Assembly (NCBI GenBank): GCA_003162115.1
Contig: PMMV01000009.1
Coordinates: 6,722 to 35,592, forward strand
Reading direction: 5' to 3'
Origin: Methanobacterium sp.
Lineage (GTDB): Archaea > Methanobacteriota > Methanobacteria > Methanobacteriales > Methanobacteriaceae
Length of the DNA stretch: 28,871 nt
Below the pieces are notes generated by a model, which did no database searches, was not told where the DNA came from, and was given only the letters and a program-made list of their open reading frames with translations. The position numbers and the translations under genes are program-made. Of the stretch, positions 16,448-24,695 are shown in pieces. Each line of letters opens with the position of its first letter. Within the stretch, counting starts at the first letter, position 1.

Positions 16448-17115
16448 TGATAAATAGATCGGGATCTACTCCGCATCCCACCATAAGTCAAGTTAAAATC
16501 ATTGCAGATAAGAACAACTTTCCAATAAGTTGGCTTAACAAACAAGGATTCTGTGAATATGGAATATATCTCGAAAATGTCAAGGGAATCGAGGTTAAAC
16601 CAACAATATCCATGATGCAGGGTACAAAAGAACATGCAATACTTGAAGACAAGTTTAAAGTAGGAGCAGAACCTGCTACATTTGATGAGATGCTTGAAAC
16701 ATCTAAAACAGGTGAAATTCTCTCAAGAGAACTTCCTGTCATATCTAAACATTATGGAATCCGTGGATTCATAGATGAGGTATGGATGACTCCTGACGAG
16801 TTTATTATCATAGATGATAAACCTGGAAAAGTTGCATACTCATCTAGTATAAACCAGGTTTATGGATACTGTCTGGCCTTCAAGGAAATGTTACCTGAGA
16901 AAAGGAGAATAGTAGCATCTCTGCGTGAAAGAGGTACTGAGAATATATATTGGTCATCATACTTTGATGGTAAGGCTGAAGAGGATATTATAAAGCTTAT
17001 TAAGCGTATGCATAAATTATTGGATGGTGAAACCGAATTCATACCAACCAATAATCCTAATAAATGCAGGGGATGTAGGTTTAACATTTTATGTGACAAA
17101 AAAATGAATTTTTAA
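16447..17115 (+). CDS. Cas4-like / RecB-type PD-(D/E)XK nuclease with 4Fe-4S cluster
   Basis: 222 residues with the order of Cas4/Dna2-type nucleases: N-terminal Cys36 (GFCEYGIYL), MMQGTKEHAILE with His63, GFIDEV with Asp110, IIIDDKPG with Asp123/Asp124 and Lys126-region residues of the D-x-K active site, then QVYGYCLAF (Gln137, Tyr139), and a C-terminal C-x2-C-x5-C set (Cys207, Cys210, Cys216). The four Cys are the classic 4Fe-4S ligands; the His-Asp-Asp-Lys set suggests an active exonuclease. There is no CRISPR array or other cas gene in the window, so it is a stand-alone Cas4 relative, perhaps in DNA repair or defence. It overlaps the coiled-coil gene by one base and lies 79 nt before tRNA-Gln. 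Confidence 0.82.
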   Translation: MINRSGSTPHPTISQVKIIADKNNFPISWLNKQGFCEYGIYLENVKGIEVKPTISMMQGTKEHAILEDKFKVGAEPATFDEMLETSKTGEILSRELPVISKHYGIRGFIDEVWMTPDEFIIIDDKPGKVAYSSSINQVYGYCLAFKEMLPEKRRIVASLRERGTENIYWSSYFDGKAEEDIIKLIKRMHKLLDGETEFIPTNNPNKCRGCRFNILCDKKMNF

Positions 17116-17135
17116 GGCAATAAACCATTTCGATA

Positions 17136-17150
17136 CCTTTAAATATAAGA
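17136..17150 (+). promoter_or_regulatory. TATA-box promoter of tRNA-Gln
   Basis: ACCTTTAAATATAAG is a strong archaeal BRE/TATA box. Initiation about 25 nt downstream (near 17170) would give a short 5' leader before the tRNA at 17195. It may also drive the ATP-grasp gene that follows the tRNA closely. Confidence 0.65.
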
Positions 17151-17194
17151 TCGGAATAAAAACTGATTACTGCATTGCAGTCTATTCTATTATT

Positions 17195-17266
<72 letters not shown>

Positions 17267-17289
17267 TATTAAATTCTAAAGGTAATTTT

Positions 17290-18459
17290 ATGGAAAATAT
17301 TCTGGTTGTCGGTGCAAATACACGGCCTATAGCATGTTCTCTAAAAAATATTGGATATAGTATTTATTCTGCTGATTACTTCGGGTGTCAAGATCTTAAT
17401 ACATGTGTAGCTGATTTTAGATCATTTTTAACACAAAAACCATTTATATCAAGCGGATTTTTTTCTCAAAAATTTGATTCAGAAGTGCTTCTTGAAATGG
17501 CAAAAGAATTTGTTAATAGAGCGGATTTTATAATATGTAGTTCGGGCATATCTCCATTAAAATTTCCAAAGAAAAAACTTATTGGAAACAGGGATGTAAA
17601 TAATGTTGAAAATAAATATAAGCTGTATAAACATCTTTTCAAAAGATTTGAAGGTGTTTTCAAACTTCCAGAGACATACTTGGTGAATGATTTACAGGAT
17701 GCTCTTGAAATAGCTGATGCAAGTGTTTCTGAAAAATTCATTATCAAACCCCTTGAAGGATCTGGAGGTGTGGGTATACAAAACATTGATCGAATCGATC
17801 CAGATGTCGAAATCCATGACGCTATTCTACAGGAAATTGTAGAGGGACATGATGTCAGTGCATCGGTACTATCCACTGGAGATGAGGCTACCACAATTCT
17901 CACATCAGAGCAGTTAATAGGAAATAGTTGGCTAGGTCAAAAAGAAAAATATGGTTACTGTGGTAACATAGTACCTTTCACAGAAAATACCAGCCTTAAC
18001 ACCCACACTAACATTAAACATTTTAAGGAAGTTGCAGCGGAAGTTGTTAGAGATCTCAAACTCATAGGTTCAAATGGCGTAGATATGATACTAAAAAATG
18101 GAGAAATCTACGTTATAGAAGTTAATCCGAGGCTTCAGGGTACTTACGAGGCTGTTGAAGCAGCCTTAGGGATAAACATGGGAGAAGCCCACATCATGGC
18201 GTGTAGGGGAGAATTGATAGAAATACCTTCCCCGAAAATGTTTGCTGTCAAAATGATTGTTTTTACAAAACAAAGGTCTATAGTTGGAGATCTAAATATA
18301 AATGGCGTAAACGACATACCAGCTAGAAATGTGATTATTGAGGAAGGCGAACCTGTAGCTACCGTATTAACTTCCGATAGAATACTTGAAAATACAATTT
18401 ATTCTGCTAAGAGGATTGTAAATAGGGTTTATCAAAATTTAAAAATAACAACACTTTGA
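17290..18459 (+). CDS. ATP-grasp family ligase
   Basis: 389 residues. An N-terminal nucleotide/substrate-binding pre-grasp domain starts with ENILVVGANTRPIACSLK; the ATP-grasp domain follows, with IIKPLEGSGGVGI (151-163, Lys153 and the Gly-rich loop), the hinge region QEIVEGHDVS (181-190), and the Mg-binding end VIEVNPRLQGTYEA (275-288; Glu277, Asn279). The C-terminal 70 residues form a separate small domain. It resembles predicted carboxylate-amine ligases related to biotin carboxylase (COG2232-like); the substrates are unknown. The chosen ATG follows a weak GGTAAT site; the open frame upstream runs through the tRNA gene and is not coding. Only 23 nt separate the tRNA from this ATG, so the two probably share a transcript. 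Confidence 0.85.
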   Translation: MENILVVGANTRPIACSLKNIGYSIYSADYFGCQDLNTCVADFRSFLTQKPFISSGFFSQKFDSEVLLEMAKEFVNRADFIICSSGISPLKFPKKKLIGNRDVNNVENKYKLYKHLFKRFEGVFKLPETYLVNDLQDALEIADASVSEKFIIKPLEGSGGVGIQNIDRIDPDVEIHDAILQEIVEGHDVSASVLSTGDEATTILTSEQLIGNSWLGQKEKYGYCGNIVPFTENTSLNTHTNIKHFKEVAAEVVRDLKLIGSNGVDMILKNGEIYVIEVNPRLQGTYEAVEAALGINMGEAHIMACRGELIEIPSPKMFAVKMIVFTKQRSIVGDLNINGVNDIPARNVIIEEGEPVATVLTSDRILENTIYSAKRIVNRVYQNLKITTL

Positions 18460-18491
18460 CCATTTTTATATATAATTTTCAAATAAATTAT

Positions 18492-18653
18492 TCAAATTAC
18501 ATGTAGCATCATAAGTATGAATATAATAGTACCAATACCTATTAAAATGGTTGATATTATCATAGCACCAGCAAATAGAACAAATAGCTTTGCACGATCA
18601 TCTGGGTCTTTTACATCTTTAAATAGTTCGTTTAATGGGTCTCGAGTCTTCAT
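18492..18653 (-). CDS. 53-residue single-span membrane protein coupled to UPF0216 gene
   Basis: A short gene reading MKTRDPLNELFKDVKDPDDR, then a hydrophobic helix (about residues 23-50) and the end HVI. The N-terminal 20 residues are charged and should face the cytoplasm. The ATG lies two bases after the TAA of the UPF0216 gene, and the end of that gene supplies a GTGAGGT ribosome-binding site, so translation is coupled. The clean amphipathic and membrane pattern, codon use and tight spacing make it a genuine gene despite its size. It is not SecE, SecG or Sec61-beta by sequence; no family is recognised. It may anchor the UPF0216 protein at the membrane (inference). Confidence 0.75.
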   Translation of the reverse strand: MKTRDPLNELFKDVKDPDDRAKLFVLFAGAMIISTILIGIGTIIFILMMLHVI

Positions 18654-18655
18654 TT

Positions 18656-19063
18656 TTACCTCACTAGAAATATGTACTGGGTCGTGGTTGGGAGTTCTTT
18701 TCGAAGTATTTTAATGTCTGGTTTATACAAATAAGTTTCATTACCACAGTCTTTGATGTCAAGTACACCACATATAATCTTGTTTTCGAACTTTCCAGAT
18801 ATCCTTGAACCTGCCGCAGTTGAATCTATCTCAATATATATGGGGAGTTTTAGTAGATGATGTTCTGATTTATCTAAAATTTTTGACAATTTTTTTAGTT
18901 CATCTTTTTTAAATCTATGCCTGGTACCATCGGCACCAACAACATGGGGTCGTTCCTCTTGAAGAAGTTCGTCAAGGAACTTTCTTTGACGGGGTAAATG
19001 TTTGTTAAGGCTCAATATCTGTTTTTTTACAAGCCTGTCTCCACGATTAAAATCTGGTGTCAT
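18656..19063 (-). CDS. UPF0216 (DUF61) family protein
   Basis: 135 residues matching the archaeal DUF61 family by the phrases LNKHLPRQRKFLDELLQEERPHVVGADGTRHRFKKDEL-like (residues about 19-56, a basic His-Gly-Arg segment), LPIYIEIDS, GSRISGK and KIICGVLDI. The function is unknown; the conserved basic block suggests nucleic acid or nucleotide binding. No Shine-Dalgarno site precedes the ATG at 19063; a TATA-like tract (CTAATATATC on the minus strand, about 19090-19099) would give a very short or absent leader. A gene of this family also lies near the ATP synthase operon in Methanothermobacter as I recall it, so the neighbourhood may be old. The gene is coupled to the 53-residue membrane protein. 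Confidence 0.8.
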   Translation of the reverse strand: MTPDFNRGDRLVKKQILSLNKHLPRQRKFLDELLQEERPHVVGADGTRHRFKKDELKKLSKILDKSEHHLLKLPIYIEIDSTAAGSRISGKFENKIICGVLDIKDCGNETYLYKPDIKILRKELPTTTQYIFLVR

Positions 19064-19164
19064 TATAAATTATATTTACACTGAATGATATATTAGTTTT
19101 AGTTTGTGATACTTTACTATTATGTTATGATTACAAAAAATTGAATATTGTTGAAGGTGAAAAA

Positions 19165-19503
19165 ATGGAAATAGATATTGAGCAGTGTAGGGAAAATGAT
19201 AAGATAAAAGATATTATCAGCACGAGCGGGCTTCCTATTAAACATATAAAACTTTTGCTAAGGATTTCCGATGCTATATACGTCAATGCAATTAATTACA
19301 ATGTTGCTATAGATGAGGGAGTTGTTAAATTACTTCTAATTTCTTCAAAACCAGAGAATCAAAAAGGAACTTTTAACACAACATCGCTTACCAATGTTCT
19401 ATACAGGATTAAAGATATGGAGAAAGACAACAAAGAAGTGAAAACCAAATGTATGGTGGTTGATGGTATGCTTCAAGTCCTGGTTGTAGTAAACAATGGA
19501 TAA
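19165..19503 (+). CDS. Hypothetical protein, 112 residues
   Basis: A small soluble protein starting MEIDIEQCRENDKIKDII, with alternating helix and strand prediction (strand-like VVKLLLISS and MLQVLVVVNNG near the middle and end). ATG at 19165 follows a strong AGGTGAA site with five bases between; the TTG further upstream is not needed. It has two Cys (8 and about 92) with no metal-binding pattern. I do not recognise a family. It is divergent from the UPF0216 gene and is followed by the broken gene at 19545-19972 in the same direction, which may once have been its operon partner. Confidence 0.65.
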   Translation: MEIDIEQCRENDKIKDIISTSGLPIKHIKLLLRISDAIYVNAINYNVAIDEGVVKLLLISSKPENQKGTFNTTSLTNVLYRIKDMEKDNKEVKTKCMVVDGMLQVLVVVNNG

Positions 19504-19544
19504 ATGATTATATCATATATATTTCTTACTTACTACTTCACTGA

Positions 19545-19972
19545 GAAATTTTTTACCAGAGTAACTTAACGATTAATAAAAAGTATCACAAATTACTCAA
19601 TGAAATTGTTGATATAAATATTGAAATTTCATCAATAGCAGATTCAAGGCGTTTAATTGTTGAATTAAATGAGAGGGAATCTATTCTTATAAAACTAAGA
19701 AAATATTGTAAAAGATATAAGGGTGGCTGAATCTAATTTTCTCAAAGAGAAAGCTGTTATCAGAAAAAAAGTATTCTATGAACCAAAAAACAGGAATAAC
19801 CGGAATGATTAGAGGTTCATCAAAAAGTAAACTTATAAAAGAACTTAAACAATTAGATTCCAGATATAAAACAAATATTGAAGATTTAAAGGAACTAAGA
19901 TGTTTAATAGTTCAATTCAATCAATTGAAAGATCCTGTGAACAAATCAGTTAGAGAAAGATTTGGAAATTAG
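19545..19972 (+). pseudogene. Frameshifted remnant of a helical (coiled-coil) protein
   Basis: Coding-like sequence jumps between three frames: frame A 19545-19730 (KYHKLLNEIVDINIEISS..., ...NERESILIKLRKYCKRYKGG), frame B 19699-19812 (NIVKDIRVAESNFLKEK, KKVFYEPKNRNNRND) and frame C to 19972 (GITGMIRGSSKSKLIKEL, KQLDSRYKTNIEDLKELR, ...NKSVRERFGN). Joined with two frameshifts they give one charged, helical protein of about 130-140 residues. Frame A has no ATG, GTG or TTG start before the conserved-looking part. The last 64 codons could be read alone from ATG 19778, but no ribosome-binding site precedes it. Sequencing errors in a real gene, or a decayed gene, are both possible. Confidence 0.55.
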
Positions 19973-20105
19973 GTCTAAATTGATTCTACTACAATACAAC
20001 TTTTACACTTTTTTAATCAAATTTTTAATTTCGAATATCAACATTTAAATTGGCTATCTAGAATAAATTGGGTTTTAAAACTTATAATTCTTTATAAAAA
20101 TAACT

Positions 20106-20137
20106 CTAAATAAAAAAAATTCATTAAAAAAGTAAAA
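20106..20137 (-). terminator. T-rich terminator of the ATP synthase operon
   Basis: Directly after the last gene, the minus strand reads TTTTTACTTTTTTAATGAATTTTTTTTATTT, two or three oligo-T tracts in 32 nt. This is the expected archaeal termination signal for the long aha transcript. Confidence 0.6.
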
Positions 20138-20144
20138 ATGGATT

Positions 20145-20528
20145 TCAGTATGTTAAATGTACTGGTAAGAGTATTAACACACCTAATAGATCATTTTTTT
20201 GTATTTCACATGATTCAGCTGCTGCAAATAGTGCATGGTCGCCTATTCTTTCCATGCTGATTGGTAAAGGTATTTCTTCATCAACAGTGAGTGCATGCCC
20301 GTACCTGTTAGATCCGTATCCACTTAAAAAGCTCAAATAATTGGCTGGTATTGAAATTTTTTTTATTTTAATCCTTTTAATATCTCCGGATTCAAATTCC
20401 ATAACCTCATCAGCTATTATGGCTTTTAAATTACCTGAGATGGTTCCTATTCGGAAATCAAGTTGTTTTTTTGCTTTAGATTCTGCCAGATCTCTTCTGA
20501 CAGTATCTAATCTTGTGGTGATCCTCAT
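20145..20528 (-). CDS. Probable DUF22 protein, last gene of the ATP synthase operon
   Basis: 127 residues beginning MRITTRLDTVRRDL. Mostly beta, with phrases like GNLKAIIADEVMEFESGDIKRIKIKKISIPANYLSF and the end CEIQKNDLLGVLILLPVHL, which I associate with the archaeal DUF22 domain; this match is from memory and moderate. ATG at 20528 lies six bases after the ahaD stop; a TTG directly at the stop (20534) is an alternative that would add two residues. The tight junction makes it part of the aha transcript. Its role is unknown; being distal to subunit D, it could be an assembly or regulatory factor, or just cotranscribed. Confidence 0.7.
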   Translation of the reverse strand: MRITTRLDTVRRDLAESKAKKQLDFRIGTISGNLKAIIADEVMEFESGDIKRIKIKKISIPANYLSFLSGYGSNRYGHALTVDEEIPLPISMERIGDHALFAAAESCEIQKNDLLGVLILLPVHLTY

Positions 20529-20534
20529 AGTCAA

Positions 20535-21176
20535 TTATTCCATCTCCATAGTTTTTTTGATCATTTTTAACCTAACGAAGTTTTCCCTTTCCATTTCTTC
20601 AAGCCGCATCTCGATGTATTTAACTGTATTTTCGATCTTTGGAATGATAATATGTTCTAAAGCGTTAACTCTTCTTTTGGTTGACTCTATCTCAATTGCA
20701 AGAAGCATAATTGTCTTCTCAATTTCTGCAAGTTCGATAATGAGTTTTATAGATTCTTCAAACTTGCTAGCAGCTTCATCAAGCTTTACAGATGTTTCTA
20801 AAAATCCATATCCCCTTTGAACCATATTTTTCTGGCCAATTTCTGACTCGATCAATGGTACAACAACACCCATAACACTTCTAGATTCAATTTCAACGTT
20901 TACAGATTCTTTAACTGACATTGCAGATTTTTTGACTGCTAAGTCACCCATTACCATCTGTGCGTCACTAAGATCTTTGTATGCCTCTTGGAGTGTAGCT
21001 TCTACACCTTCCCTTGAGCCCTTCACACGTTCTAATATGTTGAAAAACTCCATAATAAGGGCGTTACGTTTCTCTTTTAGGAGACTGTGACCCTTTACAG
21101 CAAGTTTTTCCCTGTCTTTCAGTTTTAGAAGTTCCATCCTTGTTGGATTTATTCCTTCTATCATTTCCTGCGCCAT
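20535..21176 (-). CDS. ahaD: A-type ATP synthase subunit D
   Basis: 213 residues. Subunit D is the central rotor shaft of the A1Ao ATP synthase, an antiparallel coiled coil inside the A3B3 head. Family marks: the N-terminal [32 protein letters not shown] and the C-terminal [40 protein letters not shown], both strongly conserved in V/A-type D subunits. Length is normal (about 200-235). ATG follows GAGAGGGA with four bases between. It comes 56 nt after ahaB, the largest gap inside the operon. Confidence 0.97.
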   Translation of the reverse strand: MAQEMIEGINPTRMELLKLKDREKLAVKGHSLLKEKRNALIMEFFNILERVKGSREGVEATLQEAYKDLSDAQMVMGDLAVKKSAMSVKESVNVEIESRSVMGVVVPLIESEIGQKNMVQRGYGFLETSVKLDEAASKFEESIKLIIELAEIEKTIMLLAIEIESTKRRVNALEHIIIPKIENTVKYIEMRLEEMERENFVRLKMIKKTMEME

Positions 21177-21232
21177 TTTATCCCTCTCGTCCTTAAAAAC
21201 TTATAAAAAATTTAAATAGATTTTAAGGGGAT

Positions 21233-22624
21233 TTATTTGTATGCTGGGTGGTATTTTGGAATGTGCTCTGCCCTAACACGTTTTAATTCTACTTCTGGTA
21301 AGATGCTTAATAATTCCCAACCTAAGTTGAGTGTTTCTTCAATGGATCTGTCTTCGTCCCCAGTCTGTGTTATGAATCGTTTCTCAAATTCATCAGCGAA
21401 ATTCAGGAATTTTCTGTCACGTTCTGTGAGTGCTTCTTCACCAACAACGGCCATAAGGTCCCTTAAGTCTCTTCCTTCAGCATATGCTGAGTAAAGTTGA
21501 TCTGAAACACCACTATGGTCTTCTCTTGTCTGTCCTTCACCAATTCCACCACTCATCAACCTTGAAAGTGATGGTAAAACATCTACTGGTGGATATATAC
21601 CTTTTCTGTTAAGATCCCTGCTCAATACAATTTGCCCTTCTGTTATGTATCCTGTAAGATCTGGAATAGGATGTGTAATATCATCTTGTGGCATAACAAG
21701 TATGGGCATCTGGGTTATTGAACCTTCTTTACCAATAATCCTTCCTGCACGTTCGTACATAGTTGCTAAATCAGTGTACATGTAACCCGGGTAACCCCTT
21801 CTTCCAGGAACTTCGTCCCTTGCAGCTGAAATTTCACGAAGTGCCTCACAATAGTTGGTAAGGTCGGTTAATATAACCAGTACATGCATGTTTAGTTCAA
21901 ATGCAAAGTATTCAGCTGTTGTAAGTGCCATTTTAGGTGTGATAATTCTTTCAATAGCCGGGTCGTCTGCAAGGTTCATGAATACAGTAACCCTTTCAAG
22001 TGCACCAGTTCTTTCAAAATCCTTCATAAAGTAGTTAGCTTCTTCGTGGGTAATTCCCATAGCAGCAAATACCACTGCAAACTCTGTTTCTTCTCCTATA
22101 ACTTTTGCTTGCCTTGCAATCTGAGCTGCAAGTTCATTGTGGGGAAGTCCAGAACCTGTAAATATAGGTAGCTTCTGTCCACGTACCAAGGTGTTCATTC
22201 CATCAATGGTAGATATACCAGTTTCTATAAACTCAGCTGGAAACTCCCTAGCAGATGGGTTCATAGGGTTACCACTGATATCTAACTCCTTATCCGGTAT
22301 GATTTCAGGACCACCATCAATTGGTTGACCTGTACCGTTGAAAACTCTTCCTAACATGTCGGGTGCAACACCAAGTTTCGCTGTACCACCTGTGAACCTG
22401 ACTTTAGTAGTTGATGTGTTAAGGTCGCTTGTACCCTCGAATACTTGTACAACAGCAAGGTCTCCCCTAACCTCAAGAACTTGTCCTCTCCTACTATCTC
22501 CTGAAGGTGTTTCGATCTCAACGATTTCGTTGTAGGCTACTCCTTCTACCCCTTCAACAATCATTAAAGGACCGGAAACTTCAGAAACAGTTGTATATTC
22601 CCTTGTTTTGATATCTATCTTCAT
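21233..22624 (-). CDS. ahaB: A-type ATP synthase subunit B
   Basis: 463 residues. Subunit B is the non-catalytic regulatory partner of A in the A3B3 hexamer. As in all V/A-type B subunits the Walker A motif is absent; the equivalent loop reads [18 protein letters not shown]. Other marks: the N-terminal [46 protein letters not shown]-like [16 protein letters not shown], and [13 protein letters not shown]. Start: ATG at 22630 overlaps the ahaA stop (ATGA) but sits directly on the GTGAGGT site; the second ATG at 22624 has a six-base gap and is preferred. The upstream alternative adds two residues only. Coupled translation with ahaA is expected. Confidence 0.97.
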   Translation of the reverse strand: MKIDIKTREYTTVSEVSGPLMIVEGVEGVAYNEIVEIETPSGDSRRGQVLEVRGDLAVVQVFEGTSDLNTSTTKVRFTGGTAKLGVAPDMLGRVFNGTGQPIDGGPEIIPDKELDISGNPMNPSAREFPAEFIETGISTIDGMNTLVRGQKLPIFTGSGLPHNELAAQIARQAKVIGEETEFAVVFAAMGITHEEANYFMKDFERTGALERVTVFMNLADDPAIERIITPKMALTTAEYFAFELNMHVLVILTDLTNYCEALREISAARDEVPGRRGYPGYMYTDLATMYERAGRIIGKEGSITQMPILVMPQDDITHPIPDLTGYITEGQIVLSRDLNRKGIYPPVDVLPSLSRLMSGGIGEGQTREDHSGVSDQLYSAYAEGRDLRDLMAVVGEEALTERDRKFLNFADEFEKRFITQTGDEDRSIEETLNLGWELLSILPEVELKRVRAEHIPKYHPAYK

Positions 22625-22626
22625 CT

Positions 22627-24378
22627 TCATACCTCACTGCATTGTTTAACTATAGCTTCTTGAATTTCCTTTACCTTTACATCAAATTCAGATTCAGGAA
22701 GATACTTCATCCTACCTATATCATCCTTAACAGGAATGCTAATAATGTCTGCAGATGCAGCTCCACGATCAAGTGCTGCTTCAGCATTTACATGGTAAGC
22801 CATTATAGTTTTAAGCATCTGATACTGTTTTATTGGTGGACAGTAAGTATCTACTTCGTGGTAAGCGTTTTGTTGAAGGAAGTCTTCTCTTATCATCCTA
22901 GTTGTTTCGAGGGTGATCCTTTCACGATCTGGAAGTGCATCTGGACCAACTAGCTGTACAATTTCTTGCAGCTCAGATTCTTTCTGAAGTAGAGCCATTG
23001 CTTCATCCCTTGTTTCCCTCCAATCTGCTCCTGTGTGGGAATTCCACCAATCTTCGACACTGTCGACATACAATGAATAGCTTTGTAACCAGTCTATTGC
23101 TGGGAAATGACGTTTATCAGCAAGAGATGAATCTAATGCCCAAAAAACCTTGGAAATACGCAGGGTGTTCTGAGTAACAGGTTCTGAAAGGTCTCCACCC
23201 GGTGGTGATACTGCACCTACAACTGTTACTGATGAGGTTTTATCTTCAGTACCCACTGTAGTTATCCTCCCAGCTCGTTCATAAAATTGTGCGAGTCTTG
23301 ATGCGAGATAAGCAGGATACCCTTCTTCACCAGGCATTTCTTCAAGCCTTCCAGATATCTCCCTCATTGCTTCTGCCCATCTTGATGTTGAATCTGCCAT
23401 AAGTGCTACGTCGTATCCCATATCACGGAAATATTCTGCAATTGTTATACCGGTGTAAACACAAGCTTCCCTAGCAGCAACTGGCATGTTTGAGGTGTTT
23501 GCTATAAGGACTGTTCTGTCCATAAGTGGTTTACCACTTTTTGGGTCTTCAAGTTCAGGGAACTCTTTTAAAACCTCGGTCATTTCGTTACCACGTTCTC
23601 CACAACCCACATATACAATAATATCTGCGTCAGCCCATTTTGCAAGTTGTTGTTGTGTAACTGTTTTACCGGATCCAAATGGTCCGGGCATAGCGGAAGT
23701 TCCACCTTTAGCAACTGGGAAAAATGTATCTTGTGCTCTTTGTCCAGTTACGAGTGGAATATCTGGGTCTAATTTTTCTTTGTATGGTCTTCCAACTCTT
23801 ACTGGCCATTTTTGCATCATAGGAATTTTTATAATACCATTAACAGTTTCAACTTCAGCAACTTCTTCTTCTACTGTGTATTGTCCCTTTGGTGCTATGC
23901 TTATAAGTTTACCATTCACATTAGGTGGTATCATTATTTTTTGGAGAATTGCTGATGTTTCTTGAACCTCTCCAACAATGTCCCCACCCATAACTTCGGT
24001 TCCAGTTGTGAGTATAGGATTGAAAGTCCATTTCTTTTCTTTATCAAGTGAAGGAACACTTACACCCCGTTGAAGGTAGTCTCCTGTTAAAAACTTGATC
24101 TTTTCAAGAGGTCTTTGTATTCCGTCGAATATTGATCCAATTATACCAGGACCTAGTTCAACTGATAGTGGTCCTCCAGTACTTTCAATAGGTTCACCAG
24201 GTTTCATACCTGCTGTTTCTTCGTATACTTGTATGGTAGCGGTGTCGCCTTCAAGTTCGATAATCTCTCCAATGAGGTTGTCGTTTCCGACTTTAACCAT
24301 CTCATACATTTGTGTTCCTTTCATGCCGTCTCCGACAATAACTGGACCTGCTATTTTTATTATATTTCCTGTAATCAT
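22627..24378 (-). CDS. ahaA: A-type ATP synthase catalytic subunit A
   Basis: 583 residues, the nucleotide-hydrolysing/synthesising subunit of the A1 head. The P-loop is GPFGSGKT (232-239, with the characteristic Pro-Phe of archaeal A subunits), and the A-type non-homologous region (about 115-190) precedes it. Walker B and arginine-rich catalytic segments follow: [35 protein letters not shown]. No intein is present at the P-loop, where some archaeal A subunits carry one. ATG shares ATGA with the ahaF stop codon, with GATGGT upstream. Length is normal (about 580-590). Confidence 0.98.
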   Translation of the reverse strand: MITGNIIKIAGPVIVGDGMKGTQMYEMVKVGNDNLIGEIIELEGDTATIQVYEETAGMKPGEPIESTGGPLSVELGPGIIGSIFDGIQRPLEKIKFLTGDYLQRGVSVPSLDKEKKWTFNPILTTGTEVMGGDIVGEVQETSAILQKIMIPPNVNGKLISIAPKGQYTVEEEVAEVETVNGIIKIPMMQKWPVRVGRPYKEKLDPDIPLVTGQRAQDTFFPVAKGGTSAMPGPFGSGKTVTQQQLAKWADADIIVYVGCGERGNEMTEVLKEFPELEDPKSGKPLMDRTVLIANTSNMPVAAREACVYTGITIAEYFRDMGYDVALMADSTSRWAEAMREISGRLEEMPGEEGYPAYLASRLAQFYERAGRITTVGTEDKTSSVTVVGAVSPPGGDLSEPVTQNTLRISKVFWALDSSLADKRHFPAIDWLQSYSLYVDSVEDWWNSHTGADWRETRDEAMALLQKESELQEIVQLVGPDALPDRERITLETTRMIREDFLQQNAYHEVDTYCPPIKQYQMLKTIMAYHVNAEAALDRGAASADIISIPVKDDIGRMKYLPESEFDVKVKEIQEAIVKQCSEV

Positions 24379-24695
24379 TTTACCATCTCAACCCCAATTA
24401 CTCTCTTAATAAGCTCGTTCATAGGGTCAGATTCCCTTTTAATCGAGCCTGATTTGTCTGGTATTTCAATTACCATAGGTAATGCGCGTTCATTAGTTAA
24501 TTTATTAATAGTGTCTTTAAATTCGATTCCAATCTTTTCAGTTGTTATTATTACTGAAAAATTCCTTTTTACTAGATCTTCAAGAACTTTCCCAGCTTCT
24601 TCCATGTTTTTAACAGGGTATCCTTCCTTTATACCTCCAAGTCTAAAACCTGTGACTGTATCTTCATCAGCCATAACAGCTATATTTGATTTCAT
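24375..24695 (-). CDS. ahaF: A-type ATP synthase subunit F
   Basis: 106 residues, the normal length. Subunit F is a small Rossmann-like protein bound to the central stalk (D), with a regulatory role. Marks: [25 protein letters not shown] (3-27) with the conserved DxDTxxGFRLxG motif, [12 protein letters not shown] in the middle, and [13 protein letters not shown] near the end. ATG overlaps the ahaC stop codon (ATGA) and its GGAGATG site lies inside the end of ahaC. Overlaps of four bases at both ends point to coupled translation and a fixed ratio. Confidence 0.96.
   Translation of the reverse strand: MKSNIAVMADEDTVTGFRLGGIKEGYPVKNMEEAGKVLEDLVKRNFSVIITTEKIGIEFKDTINKLTNERALPMVIEIPDKSGSIKRESDPMNELIKRVIGVEMVK

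Noticed and set aside
15881..17115. CRISPR-Cas locus suggested by the Cas4-like gene
   Set aside because: No array of repeats and no other cas gene anywhere in the window.
18492..18653. The 53-residue protein as SecE, SecG or Sec61-beta
   Set aside because: The size and single helix fit loosely, but none of the conserved residues of those translocon subunits is present.
22627..24378. Intein in ATP synthase subunit A
   Set aside because: The P-loop region is continuous and the protein has the normal intein-free length.
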